Positions 17,750 through 27,152 of a DNA stretch of 64,000 nt are shown here, piece by piece. Position 1 is the stretch's first letter. Each line of letters starts with the position of its first letter. The position numbers and the translations under genes were made by a program. The stretch comes from Paenibacillus hamazuiensis (GTDB lineage: Bacteria; Bacillota; Bacilli; Paenibacillales; NBRC-103111), in assembly GCF_023276405.1 (NCBI RefSeq), contig NZ_JALRMO010000001.1, forward strand, positions 930,001-994,000, in the 5' to 3' direction. Below the pieces are notes generated by a model that did no database searches, was not told where the DNA came from, and saw only the letters and a list, made by a program, of their open reading frames with translations.

Positions 17750-20675
17750 GCCTTATCTGCTTCTGCTGCTGATCCCGTGGGCGGGATTTGTCGTATGGGC
17801 ATGGCGCTCCAGGCTGAGCTGGTCGAGCCTGCGCAGGCGGTGGGCCGTCGGTCTCCGGGCGCTTCTGCTTTTGCTGCTCATCGCCGCCTTGGCCGGCATG
17901 CAGTGGTTTGAATCGCTGCAGCAGCGGGCGGTCGTCTACGTCGCCGACCGCTCTTACAGCATGCCGGCCGACAGCAAAACATACGACGCGTGGCTTCAGG
18001 CTTCGGCGGCGGCCAAAGCGAAGGACGACCGCGTCGGCGTCGTCACCGCCGGCGGGAACGCGATCGTGGAACGCAGCCTGACGGCTGACGGGCTCGGAAA
18101 GCTTGCTTTTAACGGGCAGGTGAACCGGGAATTTACGAATCTGGCGCAAGGGCTGGGGCTCGCCGCAGGGCTGCTGCCTCAGGATGCGTCTCCGCGGCTC
18201 GTTTTGATGTCCGACGGCCAGGAAAATACCGGGGATTTGCTGAGGGAGGCGCGCCTGCTCAAGGATAAAGGCATCCCCGTCGACGTGCTGCCGATTCCCG
18301 CGGCGGTTCGCCGGGATGTCGCGATCGAAAGCCTGAAGCTGCCCCAGAAGCTGTATCAGGCGGAGAAATATACGCTGGAGGTGCAGCTCAAAAGCACGTA
18401 TGCCGGCACCGGCGAGCTAAGAGTATACGAAGATAACCGGGAAATTTCCAGCCAAACGGTGACGGTGGAACGCGGGGACAATCGGTTTGCGCTGCAAAGT
18501 CTGGCCAGGGAACCCGGCTTTCACCGCTACCGCGCGGAGATTTATTTTCCGAACGACGAGCAGGCGGCGAACAATGCCGATTACGCGTTCAGCCGGGTGA
18601 GCGGCCCGCCGAAAGTGCTGGTTGTCGAAGGAACCCCAGGGTCCTCGACGAATGTCGAGGCGGTTTTGAAATCGGGCCTGATCGGCTGCGATACGATCCC
18701 TCCGGAGATGCTGCCGCGCGAAATGGCCGATTATACCGGGTATGACAGCATCGTTTTGAACAACGTGCCGGCCACCCGCATATCCGGCCCGCAGATGGAC
18801 ATGATCGAAAAGGCGGTCAAGGACCACGGGGTCGGGCTGATCATGACCGGCGGCGAAGACAGCTTCGGCATGGGCGGTTATTTTAAAACGCCGATCGAAC
18901 GGGCGCTGCCGGTGTCGATGGAGCTGGAGGGGAAACGGGAAATTCCGTCGCTTGGGCTGATTTTGGTGATCGACCGCTCGGGCAGCATGTCCGGGGACAA
19001 AATCGAGCTCGCGAAAGAAGCCGCCATGCGGACGGTCGAGCTGATGCGCGAGAAGGATACGGTCGGCGTCGTCGCATTCGATTCTTCGCCCTGGTGGGTT
19101 GTGGAGCCGCAAAAGCTGACGGACAAGAAAAAGGTGACCGGCCTGATTCAAGGCATTCAGCCGGACGGAGGCACGGAAATCTATACGGCGGTGGAGGAGG
19201 CTTACCAGCGGCTGCTGAAGGTCGATGCGCAGCGAAAGCATATCATTTTGCTAACCGACGGGCAGTCGGCGACGAACCAAAGCTACGAGCAGCTCGCCGG
19301 CAGCATGGTGCAAAACAAAATGACGCTCTCTTCGGTCGCCGTCGGCGAAGGAGCGGACGTTCAGCTTCTCGAAAAGCTGGCGAAGCTGGCGAAGGGCCGG
19401 TTTTATTACACGAACGACCAAACCACGCTTCCGGCGATTTTCAGCCGGGAGGCGGTGATGATGGCCCGCACGTATATCGTGGACAAACCGTTTGTGCCGG
19501 CGCTAGGGCAGCCCGGCGACTGGGGCGAGCTTTTCCGCCAAGGCGTGCCGAAAATCAACGCTTACGTGGCGACGACCCCGAAGCAGGCGGCGGAGGTTGC
19601 GCTCACGAGCCCCGAGCCCGATCCGCTGCTTGCCCGCTGGCAGTACGGTTCCGGCCGCGCGGTGGCATGGACGAGCGACGTGACCGGGAAATGGTCGAAG
19701 GATTGGGTCGAATGGAACGCCTTTTCCTCTGTGTTCAGCCATATTTTGAAATGGACGTTTCCGCAGTTTCAGGCGGCGCCTTTCGAGCTGACGTCGCGGC
19801 TCGGCGGCAGCGAAGTGACTTTGGGGTTAAAAAGCGGCAGCCCCGATCCGACCGGGGAGATCCGGGTATCGGTCACGGACGAGGCGCTGCAGACGGAAAA
19901 CGTGCAGGTAACGCCGACGGCTCCGGGCGAGTACGAGGCGAAGATGAGTGTGGCGAAGCCGGGCGTCTATTTGGCTAAAATCGACGTGCCCGGAAACAAA
20001 GACCAGGCGGGCGGCAGCGTCACCGCGGGCTTTGTGCTTCCTTACTCGCCGGAGTACCGGCTGACTCCCGGGGACGGGGCGGCGAAGCTGAAGCAGCTCG
20101 CCGAGCTGACCGGCGGCCGGCTGCTCAGCCTGGAGCATCCGGAGGCGGTGTTCCAGGGCAAGATCCAGCCGAAGCGGACGGTGCGCGATCTGACGCTCCC
20201 GCTGCTGATGCTGGCCGTGCTGGTCTGGCTCGCGGACATCGCCGTGCGCCGGCTGTCCGTGCCGTGGGCGCGCCTGTCCGCCGCAGCGGCGGCTTATGTC
20301 CGCGGCCGGCGCGGGCCGGCTGCCCCGGCGGCGGACAACCAGGCCGCGGCAGCGGCCATGGAGCGGCTTCGCCGCCGCACGCGCGAAGCCGGCGCGTCTC
20401 GCCGCGGCGTACAGGCGGGCAGCGCGTCCTTGCTCGCGCGCGGCCAAGACGCCGCCGGGCGCGAGCTGCCGCGCACGGACGCCGCGGCATCCGCGCCGCG
20501 CGCGGGCGGCGGCACGCCTGCGGCAGCGGGCGACGGCGGCGACAGAGCCGGCACCGCCGCGAAGCCGCAGGCGCCGCAGCCGCAGGCCGCACCGGCGCCG
20601 GGCCAGCCGGCGGAGACCGGTGAGCAGGCGCGAATGGATCGCCTGCTCGCCGCGAAAAACCGCCGCAAGCGGTAA
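17730..20675 (+). CDS. Large membrane protein with two vWA domains and a glutaminase-like domain
   Basis: A 981-residue product starting at GTG, with GGGAGGTG upstream and inside the end of the previous gene. Order: two N-terminal membrane helices (to about residue 58), a first vWA domain (ADRSYSM near 73), a strand-rich linker, a segment resembling class-I glutaminase-like folds (VLVVEGTPG, YDSIVLNNVPA, VGLIMTGGEDSFGMGGY, about 292-385), a second complete vWA domain (VIDRSGSM near 414, GGTEIYTA, ITDG-type LLTDGQS near 509), a beta-rich region, a membrane helix near 822-845, and a ~130-residue Ala/Arg/Pro tail of extreme GC content. The double vWA with an intervening glutaminase-like fold is a known layout in such clusters; the tail looks disordered. 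Confidence 0.9.
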   Translation: MGIQFREPYLLLLLIPWAGFVVWAWRSRLSWSSLRRRWAVGLRALLLLLLIAALAGMQWFESLQQRAVVYVADRSYSMPADSKTYDAWLQASAAAKAKDDRVGVVTAGGNAIVERSLTADGLGKLAFNGQVNREFTNLAQGLGLAAGLLPQDASPRLVLMSDGQENTGDLLREARLLKDKGIPVDVLPIPAAVRRDVAIESLKLPQKLYQAEKYTLEVQLKSTYAGTGELRVYEDNREISSQTVTVERGDNRFALQSLAREPGFHRYRAEIYFPNDEQAANNADYAFSRVSGPPKVLVVEGTPGSSTNVEAVLKSGLIGCDTIPPEMLPREMADYTGYDSIVLNNVPATRISGPQMDMIEKAVKDHGVGLIMTGGEDSFGMGGYFKTPIERALPVSMELEGKREIPSLGLILVIDRSGSMSGDKIELAKEAAMRTVELMREKDTVGVVAFDSSPWWVVEPQKLTDKKKVTGLIQGIQPDGGTEIYTAVEEAYQRLLKVDAQRKHIILLTDGQSATNQSYEQLAGSMVQNKMTLSSVAVGEGADVQLLEKLAKLAKGRFYYTNDQTTLPAIFSREAVMMARTYIVDKPFVPALGQPGDWGELFRQGVPKINAYVATTPKQAAEVALTSPEPDPLLARWQYGSGRAVAWTSDVTGKWSKDWVEWNAFSSVFSHILKWTFPQFQAAPFELTSRLGGSEVTLGLKSGSPDPTGEIRVSVTDEALQTENVQVTPTAPGEYEAKMSVAKPGVYLAKIDVPGNKDQAGGSVTAGFVLPYSPEYRLTPGDGAAKLKQLAELTGGRLLSLEHPEAVFQGKIQPKRTVRDLTLPLLMLAVLVWLADIAVRRLSVPWARLSAAAAAYVRGRRGPAAPAADNQAAAAAMERLRRRTREAGASRRGVQAGSASLLARGQDAAGRELPRTDAAASAPRAGGGTPAAAGDGGDRAGTAAKPQAPQPQAAPAPGQPAETGEQARMDRLLAAKNRRKR

Positions 20676-20818
20676 GCCCGCTGCCGCGGCGGTTCGCGGA
20701 GCCCCATCAGTCTTGTGGGGTTAACGGGCACATACGTGTCGCGGGCTGTACCTGAAAGACCGAACGAACGAGCGAACGTCAGACGAACTGTTATCCCGCT
20801 AAACAAGCAATTCCGTAG

Positions 20819-21009
20819 CATAGCGGAACTCAGGTTCGCTGTGATCGGCCAAATGGGTACATCGAAAAAAATAACGGAACTGATATGCGCTAAATCGGTG
20901 AAAAATGGCTCAAGAGCCTGAAAACCATGGAAATAACGCACCACAGCTCCTCTAATCATCGTTGACCGCCCGAAATTCCCGTTTTAGCGCACTGCAGTTC
21001 CTTTATGAA
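20819..21009. repeat. Dispersed ~190-bp intergenic element, copy B (gap 20676-21039)
   Basis: Full-length counterpart of the element at 13119-13308. It contains two oppositely oriented copies of a ~24-nt unit: ATAACGGAACTGATATGCGC (then TAAA) at 20871-20894 and its partner TTTTAGCGCACTGCAGTTCC at 20982-21001. The gap also has a small inverted repeat at the end of the vWA gene (ACCGCCGC/GCGGCGGT, 20659-20693) without a T-run. No gene is seen here. Confidence 0.8.
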
Positions 21010-21039
21010 ACGATATGAGAGTGGAGAGTGGAGAAAATT

Positions 21040-22488
21040 ATGCGAAGCGGTTTATGGAGCGCCCGTTATACGGCGGGTGCGGCGACGTTGGTGCTGGCCG
21101 GCAGCTTGCTGGCCGGCTGCAATTTGAACCTCGGAGCGGGGAAAGCGGAGCCGAAGGAATTCGGCAAAGACGAGCAGGCGACGATCAAGGTGATGTACTA
21201 CAACGATCGCCAGTTTTTGCAGCAATACGGCACGTTGTTTTGGACGAAATTTCCGAACGTGGACATCAATGTGATCTCTACGCAGGGTATGTACCGCCAA
21301 GGGGCCGATCCGAAGGAGGAGTTCAAAAAGCTGGTAGAGGAGCAGCAGCCCGACCTGCTTATGCTCCAGCCGGACCAATACGAGCAGCTTGCCGGCGAAG
21401 GAAAGCTGTACGATCTGGAGCCGCTCATCGCGAAAGACAAATACGACATCGCCGGCATCCAACCCGCCATTCTGGAGACGGTCAAATCCAAAAGCGGCGG
21501 CAAGCTGTACGGGCTCGCTCCTCTGTTCTACAGCTCGGCCGTATTTTTCAATAAAGATTTGTTCGATCAATACGGGGTGCCTTATCCGAAAGACCAGATG
21601 TCCTGGGAGGAGCTGCTTGAACTTTCCAAAAGGTTCCCGGCAACGGGCGACCCGCAAAAACGCGTCTACGGGCTGTATCAAAACCGCGGCTCGTCCAGCT
21701 TGTACAGCTTGGCGTCGATGATCGGGCGCACGCAAAATTTATCCGTCGTCGACTCCGGCAGCATAAAGGTGACGGTGAAATCGGACGCATGGAAGAAGGT
21801 GTTTCAAACCGCAATCGACGCGGTCAAATCCGGAACCGTCTACACCCCGGATCCGAACGGTTCGCCGATGACCAGCTACAGAACGTATGAGGACTATTTA
21901 AAAGAAAACCTGTTTGTCGCCGGCACTGCCGCGATGACGATTGACGGTCCTTACCTGCTCGACAACATCGCGCAGGCCCAAAGCGTGCTCAAGGATATGA
22001 AGCCGGTCAATTGGGAGCTTGTCACAGTGCCCGTCAATCCGCAAAACCGCGAAGTCAGCGGCGCTTTCAGCGTGCAGCAAATTTTCGCGATCAACGCGCA
22101 GTCGCCCAACTTGCGCGCGGCTTGGGAGCTGCTGAAATATATGAACAGCGACGAATATGCGAAAATTCAGGCCAAGGCGACCGGAGGCACTTAGGGGCTG
22201 CTGGCGCGGACCGCTTACATGAAAACGAAAGACGGCCGCTCGCTGGAGGCGTTTTTCAAGCTGAAGGCCGATACGACGGTTTACAACCTGGGCCTCGACA
22301 AAATTCCGAGCGCATTTTACCAGCCGTTCAGCACCCTCGCCGAGCAGGAGCTGCAGGCGGTCAAGGACGGGAAAAAATCGCTCGACGAGGCGATTTCCGT
22401 CATCCAGGACAAGGGCCAGGAGGAACTGACGAAGGCGAAGCAGGCTGAGGATGCGCAGAAGGAAAAAGAGGCGGCCGCAAAAAAATAG
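21040..22488 (+). pseudogene. Solute-binding lipoprotein gene split by an in-frame amber stop
   Basis: The start at ATG 21040 follows GGAG by 6 nt (a GTG at 21028 is in frame). A lipoprotein signal is clear (LLAGC, Cys27). The sequence reads as an extracellular family-1 binding protein (DLLMLQPDQYEQLAGEGKL, FYSSAVFFNKDLFDQYGVPY, MSWEELLELSKRF). At 22192-22194 a TAG interrupts the frame (codon 385); the same frame then continues without a gap through LLARTAYMKTKDGRSLEAFF to 22488, ending in a Lys/Glu/Ala-rich tail. So a ~482-residue gene is cut about 98 codons early by a single codon. No permease genes are adjacent. It may be a true nonsense mutation, a base error, or a tolerated truncation. 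Confidence 0.85.
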
Positions 22489-22536
22489 CTGTTGACACTG
22501 CTTGAACATGCAGTTGACGATAGAGAGGAAATGCAA

Positions 22537-23349
22537 ATGAAGCCCGTGAAAAGATCCCGGCTGAGGTTATTCCTCGGAACCGCCTATTTCCAATTTAAGC
22601 GGTACATGGAGTGGTATTTCGGGAAAACGAAGTTCGCCCGGGAAATCCAAACCGCAGCGCTGCCTTATGTCGTAATCAGGCACCGGACGCCTTTGTTCAG
22701 ACAATTAAAAGATGTAGACATGTGGCTGCAGTATAACAAAATTATCAACCTGCAGATCGCCGTACGTCAAATAGACGGCATTTTGATTCGTCCGGGAGAA
22801 ACGTTCTCGTACTGGAGATTGATCGGCCGCCCTACATATAAAAAAGGATACGTGGACGGGATGGTGTTATTTTACGGCAAATTCAAGCCGGGTGTGGGCG
22901 GGGGACTTTGCCAGCTGTCCAATCTCATTTATTGGTTGACGCTGCACACGCCGCTCACCGTGACCGAGCGCCATCGCCACAGCTACGATGTGTTCCCGGA
23001 CGCCGGACGAAGCCAGCCGTTCGGAAGCGGAGCAACCTGCGCCTATAACTACCTCGATTTAAGAATATTTAACCCGACGGAGCAGACGTATCAGCTTCGC
23101 GTTTTTTTGGAAAACGGCCATCTGGCCGGCGAATGGAGAACAGTAAGCGAACCGCGGGTCAGCTATGAAATCTATGAAAAGGAACATAGGATTACGCAGG
23201 AGATTTGGGGCGGCTATGTCCGCCACAATGTGATACACCGGCGCATTTTCAACCATGACAAAGATCTGATCGGTGACCACTACGTGACGGAGAACCACGC
23301 GCTTATGATGTATCAGCCGTTTTTGGAAAGCGGGGATTGCGGGCAATAG
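22537..23349 (+). CDS. VanW-family protein
   Basis: The ATG at 22537 lies 8 nt after AGAGG; a second ATG at 22531 is possible. About 270 residues without a signal peptide. The VanW core is clear: IRPGETFSYWRLIGRPTYKK, then GMVLFYGKFKPGVGGGLCQL with the conserved GGGLCQLSNLIYW, and HRHSYDVFPD. VanW-type domains occur in vancomycin-resistance clusters and in many Gram-positive surface proteins, with unknown biochemistry. It begins 48 nt after the broken binding-protein gene. Its end overlaps a frameshifted remnant. Confidence 0.88.
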   Translation: MKPVKRSRLRLFLGTAYFQFKRYMEWYFGKTKFAREIQTAALPYVVIRHRTPLFRQLKDVDMWLQYNKIINLQIAVRQIDGILIRPGETFSYWRLIGRPTYKKGYVDGMVLFYGKFKPGVGGGLCQLSNLIYWLTLHTPLTVTERHRHSYDVFPDAGRSQPFGSGATCAYNYLDLRIFNPTEQTYQLRVFLENGHLAGEWRTVSEPRVSYEIYEKEHRITQEIWGGYVRHNVIHRRIFNHDKDLIGDHYVTENHALMMYQPFLESGDCGQ

Positions 23350-23697
23350 TAACTCCAAAGTCCTCTCTTTTTAACGAACGTATATTCCTGTTTGGGAAGG
23401 AAGCGACTTGGGTGCTTGATGCGGATAATCGAGGCATTGCGGAAAAAATCCACACGTTTCTGCCCTTTATGCTGGATGACTCGCAAAGTCCGTTCGATCA
23501 CAGATTTATGTATGCCGCCGATGGAGCAACGATTGATTATGTGAGGTTGCAGCTCGGGACTGCCGTATGACGGTCAGGTGTTGATTCCGACCGGAGATAC
23601 GGGGATTCATATTTGGCAGTACGGCGACGGCGTAAAGCGTATCAAAAGCCGAACCTGCTTGATCATTTGGCACCGTTTTCATTGTAGAGCCGCCTGA
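23337..23697 (+). pseudogene. Frameshifted remnant of an unrecognised gene
   Basis: Frame one (to TGA at 23570) encodes a plausible protein segment (ERIFLFGKEATWVLDADNRG, IAEKIHTFLPFMLDDSQSPF, HRFMYAADGATIDYVRL). Where it derails, another frame carries on coherently (GLPYDGQVLIPTGDTGIHIW, QYGDGVKRIK) to a TGA at 23697. One insertion or deletion near 23555 would join them. No ribosome site or clean start exists; the first codons overlap vanW. I do not recognise the family. Confidence 0.5.
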
Positions 23698-23730
23698 CAA
23701 ATTACAATGCCCTTAGAAGGCAACAACGAT

Positions 23731-23768
23731 AACGATAACGCTGACAACCAGTTGTCAGCGTTATCGTT
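23731..23768. other. Perfect 18-bp inverted repeat with 2-nt loop
   Basis: AACGATAACGCTGACAAC (23731-23748) is exactly complementary to 23751-23768. It lies 40 nt before the start of the winged-helix gene at 23809 and just after the remnant. It is not followed by a T-run on either strand, so it may be an operator, an mRNA hairpin or an atypical terminator. Confidence 0.6.
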
Positions 23769-23808
23769 CAAAATAAGAGTTATATCCCCTTAACAAAAGG
23801 AGGTTCAT

Positions 23809-24954
23809 ATGATGAAATCAGCCAAGTCTGTGCAAAGCGGCAGCAACGCGGCGCCGGTGCTTGAATCACGCGCCTTGAACCGGGCCTTGCTTGCACGGCA
23901 GCTGCTTCTGAGCCGTGCAAAGCTGTCCGCTCTCGAGGCGATAGAACATCTGCTCGGCCTGCAGGCCCAATCGCCGTATGCTCCGTACTTCGGTTTATGG
24001 ACACGTCTTGACTGCTTCCGCCACGAAGAACTGTCGGAACTCATCCTGAGCAAACGTGCGGTTCGTCTCGCGCTGATGCGCTCAACGCTTCATCTTGTAT
24101 CCGCATCCGACGGCTTATCCCTGCGGCCGTGGCTGCAGCCGGCTTTGGAGCGCGGCCTGAGCGGCGCCTACGGCAAACGTACGGCCGGTCTTGATCTTGA
24201 CGCGGTTGCCGCGGCCGGCCGGGCGCTCACAGAGGAGCAGCCGCTGACGTTTGACGAGCTCGGCAAGCGGCTCGGCGAACGTTGGCCGGAGCGCGAGCCC
24301 GCTGCCCTGGAATATACGGTGCGGACCTACGTGCCGCTTGTTCAGGTGCCGCCGCGCGGCATTTGGGGTGCCGGCGGCCAGGCGATGCATACGCCGATAG
24401 AGACGTGGTTGGGCCGCCCCCTTGCTTCGGATATCGATAGCGGGAAATTTCTGCTGCGGTATTTGGCCGCTTTCGGTCCGGCCGGTGTCAAGGATATGCA
24501 GATTTGGTCCGGCCATACCGGCTTGCGCGAGGCGGTGGAGCGGCTTAGGCCGCAGCTCCTCGTTTTTCATGACGAGAACGGCAATGAGCTGTTCGATCTG
24601 GAGGACGCTCCGCGCCCCGACGCGGATATGCTGGCTCCGGTGCGGTTTATAGCCGAGTACGATAACCTGCTGCTGTCCCATGCGGACAGGACGCGAATTA
24701 TTGCGGACAAGTACCGGACGCGCGTTCTCACGAAAAACGGCATCGTCCGGTCAACCGTTCTCGTCGACGGGTTTGTCCGCGGGATCTGGTCGATCGAACG
24801 GAAGAAGCGGGAACCGGCCACTCTTGTCATTGAAGCGTTCGAGCCGATTTCGCATGAGGATCAAATCGCCTTGACCGATGAAGGGGAGCAACTGCTGCGC
24901 TTTGCCGCCGCGGATGCCGGTTCATACGATATCCGGTTTGTTTTCGAGCAGTAA
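23809..24954 (+). CDS. AlkZ-like winged-helix (HTH_42) DNA-binding protein
   Basis: A 381-residue protein; AAGGAGG precedes two adjacent ATGs (23809, 23812). The N-terminal LLGLQAQSPYAPYFGLWTRL carries the Q-x-Q pair (Gln52, Gln54) of the AlkZ/YcaQ family of DNA glycosylases, followed by winged-helix modules with the family phrase RSTLHLVSA and a C-terminal beta barrel (AEYDNLLLSHADR, VDGFVRGIWSIER). AlkZ and its relatives remove alkylated or crosslinked bases; the role of this member is inferred from the motif. It is a single gene, with a 38-nt palindrome upstream. Confidence 0.85.
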   Translation: MMKSAKSVQSGSNAAPVLESRALNRALLARQLLLSRAKLSALEAIEHLLGLQAQSPYAPYFGLWTRLDCFRHEELSELILSKRAVRLALMRSTLHLVSASDGLSLRPWLQPALERGLSGAYGKRTAGLDLDAVAAAGRALTEEQPLTFDELGKRLGERWPEREPAALEYTVRTYVPLVQVPPRGIWGAGGQAMHTPIETWLGRPLASDIDSGKFLLRYLAAFGPAGVKDMQIWSGHTGLREAVERLRPQLLVFHDENGNELFDLEDAPRPDADMLAPVRFIAEYDNLLLSHADRTRIIADKYRTRVLTKNGIVRSTVLVDGFVRGIWSIERKKREPATLVIEAFEPISHEDQIALTDEGEQLLRFAAADAGSYDIRFVFEQ

Positions 24955-25054
24955 CGGGAATCGCAGCGGTCGGGGCATGGCGGCATAAACCATTGGAACA
25001 ACCTCCGGGGAGGGAGTATAATAAGTAAATCTTGTTGTAAGAGGGGACGTTCCG

Positions 25055-25888
25055 ATGTCTATGGACAGGCAAAAAGCCCGGCTGCTCGGAGAATTCCTGA
25101 AGTCGCGCCGGGAGAAATTGAATCCTTCGGAGGCCGGTCTTCCTCCGGGTTACGGCAAAAGAAGGACACCCGGTCTGCGCAGGGAAGAAGTGGCCCAGCT
25201 TGCCCATGTCAGCACCACTTGGTATACGTGGCTCGAACAGGGCAGGGCGACGACGCCTTCGCGGCAGGTGCTGGACAGCATCGCCAAGGCGCTGAAGCTC
25301 AGCGAAAACGAGCATCTGCACGTGCTTCATTTGGCCAATATGGATATGCCGAATGCGGGATCTTCGGTGCAGCAGCTGTCGCCGGATATCGAAAAAGTCG
25401 TGCATCAGCTTCCGTATCCGGCGTTTATCGCGACGGACCGCACGGAGGTTTTAAGCTGGAATGCGGCGGCGTGCCGCGTTATTTACGATTTTTCGTCGCT
25501 TGCCGCGGAGGACCGGTCCATGGCGTGGCTTACTTTTACGTGCGACAAATTACGTAAGATTATGCCGGATTGGGAGGACTATGCCCAGTATACGGCGGGA
25601 GTGCTCCGCGGACGGTATGAGAAAAATTTGAACGATCTTGCGTTCCGCAAGCTGATCGACCGTTTGAGCGGCGCAAGCCGCGAATTTCGCGAGTTTTGGT
25701 CAACCCACGATATTATGGAAAAGACGATGAAAACGATACGGTTTAACCATCCGGAAGCAGGGCTATTAACGTTCAACGTCAATTCCTTTTCGCAAATAAA
25801 TGGCAGCACGAACGCGCACTGCTGCGTGTATATTCCGGCCGACGGAACGAATACCGGCGACAACTTGCAGAGGCTGCTCGCCCGCTAG
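25055..25888 (+). CDS. MmyB-type helix-turn-helix transcriptional regulator
   Basis: A 277-residue regulator starting at ATG 25055 after GAGGGG. The Xre-type DNA-binding domain spans about residues 10-85, with RRTPGLRREEVAQLAHVSTT and WYTWLEQGR, the usual wording of this family. The C-terminal ligand-binding domain (PAS-like, MmyB type) begins around 110 (YPAFIATDRTEVLSWNAAA). These regulators bind a fatty acid-like ligand in known structures and usually sit next to oxidoreductase genes. Here a quinone oxidoreductase gene is convergent, 25 nt away. Confidence 0.92.
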   Translation: MSMDRQKARLLGEFLKSRREKLNPSEAGLPPGYGKRRTPGLRREEVAQLAHVSTTWYTWLEQGRATTPSRQVLDSIAKALKLSENEHLHVLHLANMDMPNAGSSVQQLSPDIEKVVHQLPYPAFIATDRTEVLSWNAAACRVIYDFSSLAAEDRSMAWLTFTCDKLRKIMPDWEDYAQYTAGVLRGRYEKNLNDLAFRKLIDRLSGASREFREFWSTHDIMEKTMKTIRFNHPEAGLLTFNVNSFSQINGSTNAHCCVYIPADGTNTGDNLQRLLAR

Positions 25889-25913
25889 CCAACTTCGGCA
25901 TGGCGGTCGTCCG

Positions 25914-26912
25914 TTACTGACGCACTTTCAGCACCATTTTGCCCGTCGATCTTCTTTCCTCTATACGGCGATGTGCTTCTGCGGCTTCCTCCAACGGCAG
26001 CACATCCGTGACGTCCACCTTTATTTTTCCTGCAGCGACAAGCGCCAGCGCCTTGCGGGCGGCATCGGCCACAAGATGGGGAGCGTACATGCTCATTTGC
26101 TGCAAATTGAAGCCCAGCACCGCTTTGCTTGTAAACCACAGCTCGTTGACGGACTGACTCACGTCTTCGGCATCGCTGGCGTTGCCCATCGCAATAAGCC
26201 GCCCCAATGGCTTCAGCAGCCGAAGCGATGAGGCGCGCATCCCGCCGCCGACCGGATCGATCGCAATTTCGACGCCCCGTCCTCCGGTGAGCTCCATGAC
26301 CGCATTTTCGAAACCTTCCCTGAGCAAAACCTCGTCATACCCAAGGCACTTCGCATATTCGATTTTGTCCGCGCTGCCGACGGTGCCGATAACGAGCCCG
26401 GCTCCAAGCGCTTTGGCCGTTTGGCCGATCGCGCTGCCTACGCCTCCGGCTGCCGCATGGACGAGCACGGTTTCCCCCTGCTGCATGCGGGATACGTTCG
26501 AAACGAGCATGTATGCCGTCGTGACGTTGGACGGGAATGCCGCGGCGACGTCGAGACCGATGTCCCGGGCATCTTCTCCTTCCAGCGGAAAAACGAGCTG
26601 GCCGGGAACTGTAACGACCTCCGCATAACCGCCTCCGCCGGCAATGGACAGTGCCGCCACAGGCTGGCCGACGCGCAGTCCGGTGACCTGCTCCCCTATC
26701 TCGCGGATCGTGCCGGACACTTCGATGCCCGGAACGAAAGGAAGAGGCAGATCCGGCACGACGCCTTTGCGAAACAAAATTTCGGCGTAATTGACGCCGG
26801 CATAAGCGACATCGATGGTGACGTCATGCGGACCCGGAGTGGGAACCGCGATATCGGTTAAGGATAATACTTCGGAACCTCCGAATTGTGGAATAACGAT
26901 TGCGCGCATCAT
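25914..26912 (-). CDS. Zinc-independent quinone oxidoreductase (MDR family)
   Basis: A 332-residue medium-chain dehydrogenase/reductase. GroES-like N-terminus (AYAGVNYAEILFRKG, VPGIEVSGTI), then the NADPH-binding Rossmann fold with AAAGGVGSAIGQTAKALGA at about 150-168. The zinc ligands of alcohol dehydrogenases are absent, as in quinone reductases. GGAGG precedes two adjacent ATGs (26912 and 26909). It likely reduces quinones or enones with NADPH. The regulator gene at 25055 converges on it. Confidence 0.9.
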   Translation of the reverse strand: MMRAIVIPQFGGSEVLSLTDIAVPTPGPHDVTIDVAYAGVNYAEILFRKGVVPDLPLPFVPGIEVSGTIREIGEQVTGLRVGQPVAALSIAGGGGYAEVVTVPGQLVFPLEGEDARDIGLDVAAAFPSNVTTAYMLVSNVSRMQQGETVLVHAAAGGVGSAIGQTAKALGAGLVIGTVGSADKIEYAKCLGYDEVLLREGFENAVMELTGGRGVEIAIDPVGGGMRASSLRLLKPLGRLIAMGNASDAEDVSQSVNELWFTSKAVLGFNLQQMSMYAPHLVADAARKALALVAAGKIKVDVTDVLPLEEAAEAHRRIEERRSTGKMVLKVRQ

Positions 26913-27152
26913 GAGCGCCTCCTTTTATACGCAATCTTATGTTCCTGTTCATTATGCAAAATGAAAGCAGAAGCAGCCAGTAAGCGGTTATACGGGTATT
27001 GGGAGTAACAGGCTGCAGGAGACGGTTACGGAGGACGCTGCTGAAGTTAAAGCGGCGATATACCCGGGAGGGAGCCCGGCGTGAATTTGCAAAAACGACG
27101 CGGAGTGCCGGAAGTGCGGGGAAAATGGGGCCGGGAGGAAGCGTTTCTTCCG

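Noticed and set aside
22192-22194. Pyrrolysine decoding of the TAG codon.
   Set aside because: Pyrrolysine is known in methylamine methyltransferases; a sugar-binding lipoprotein is not a known user and no pyl genes are visible.
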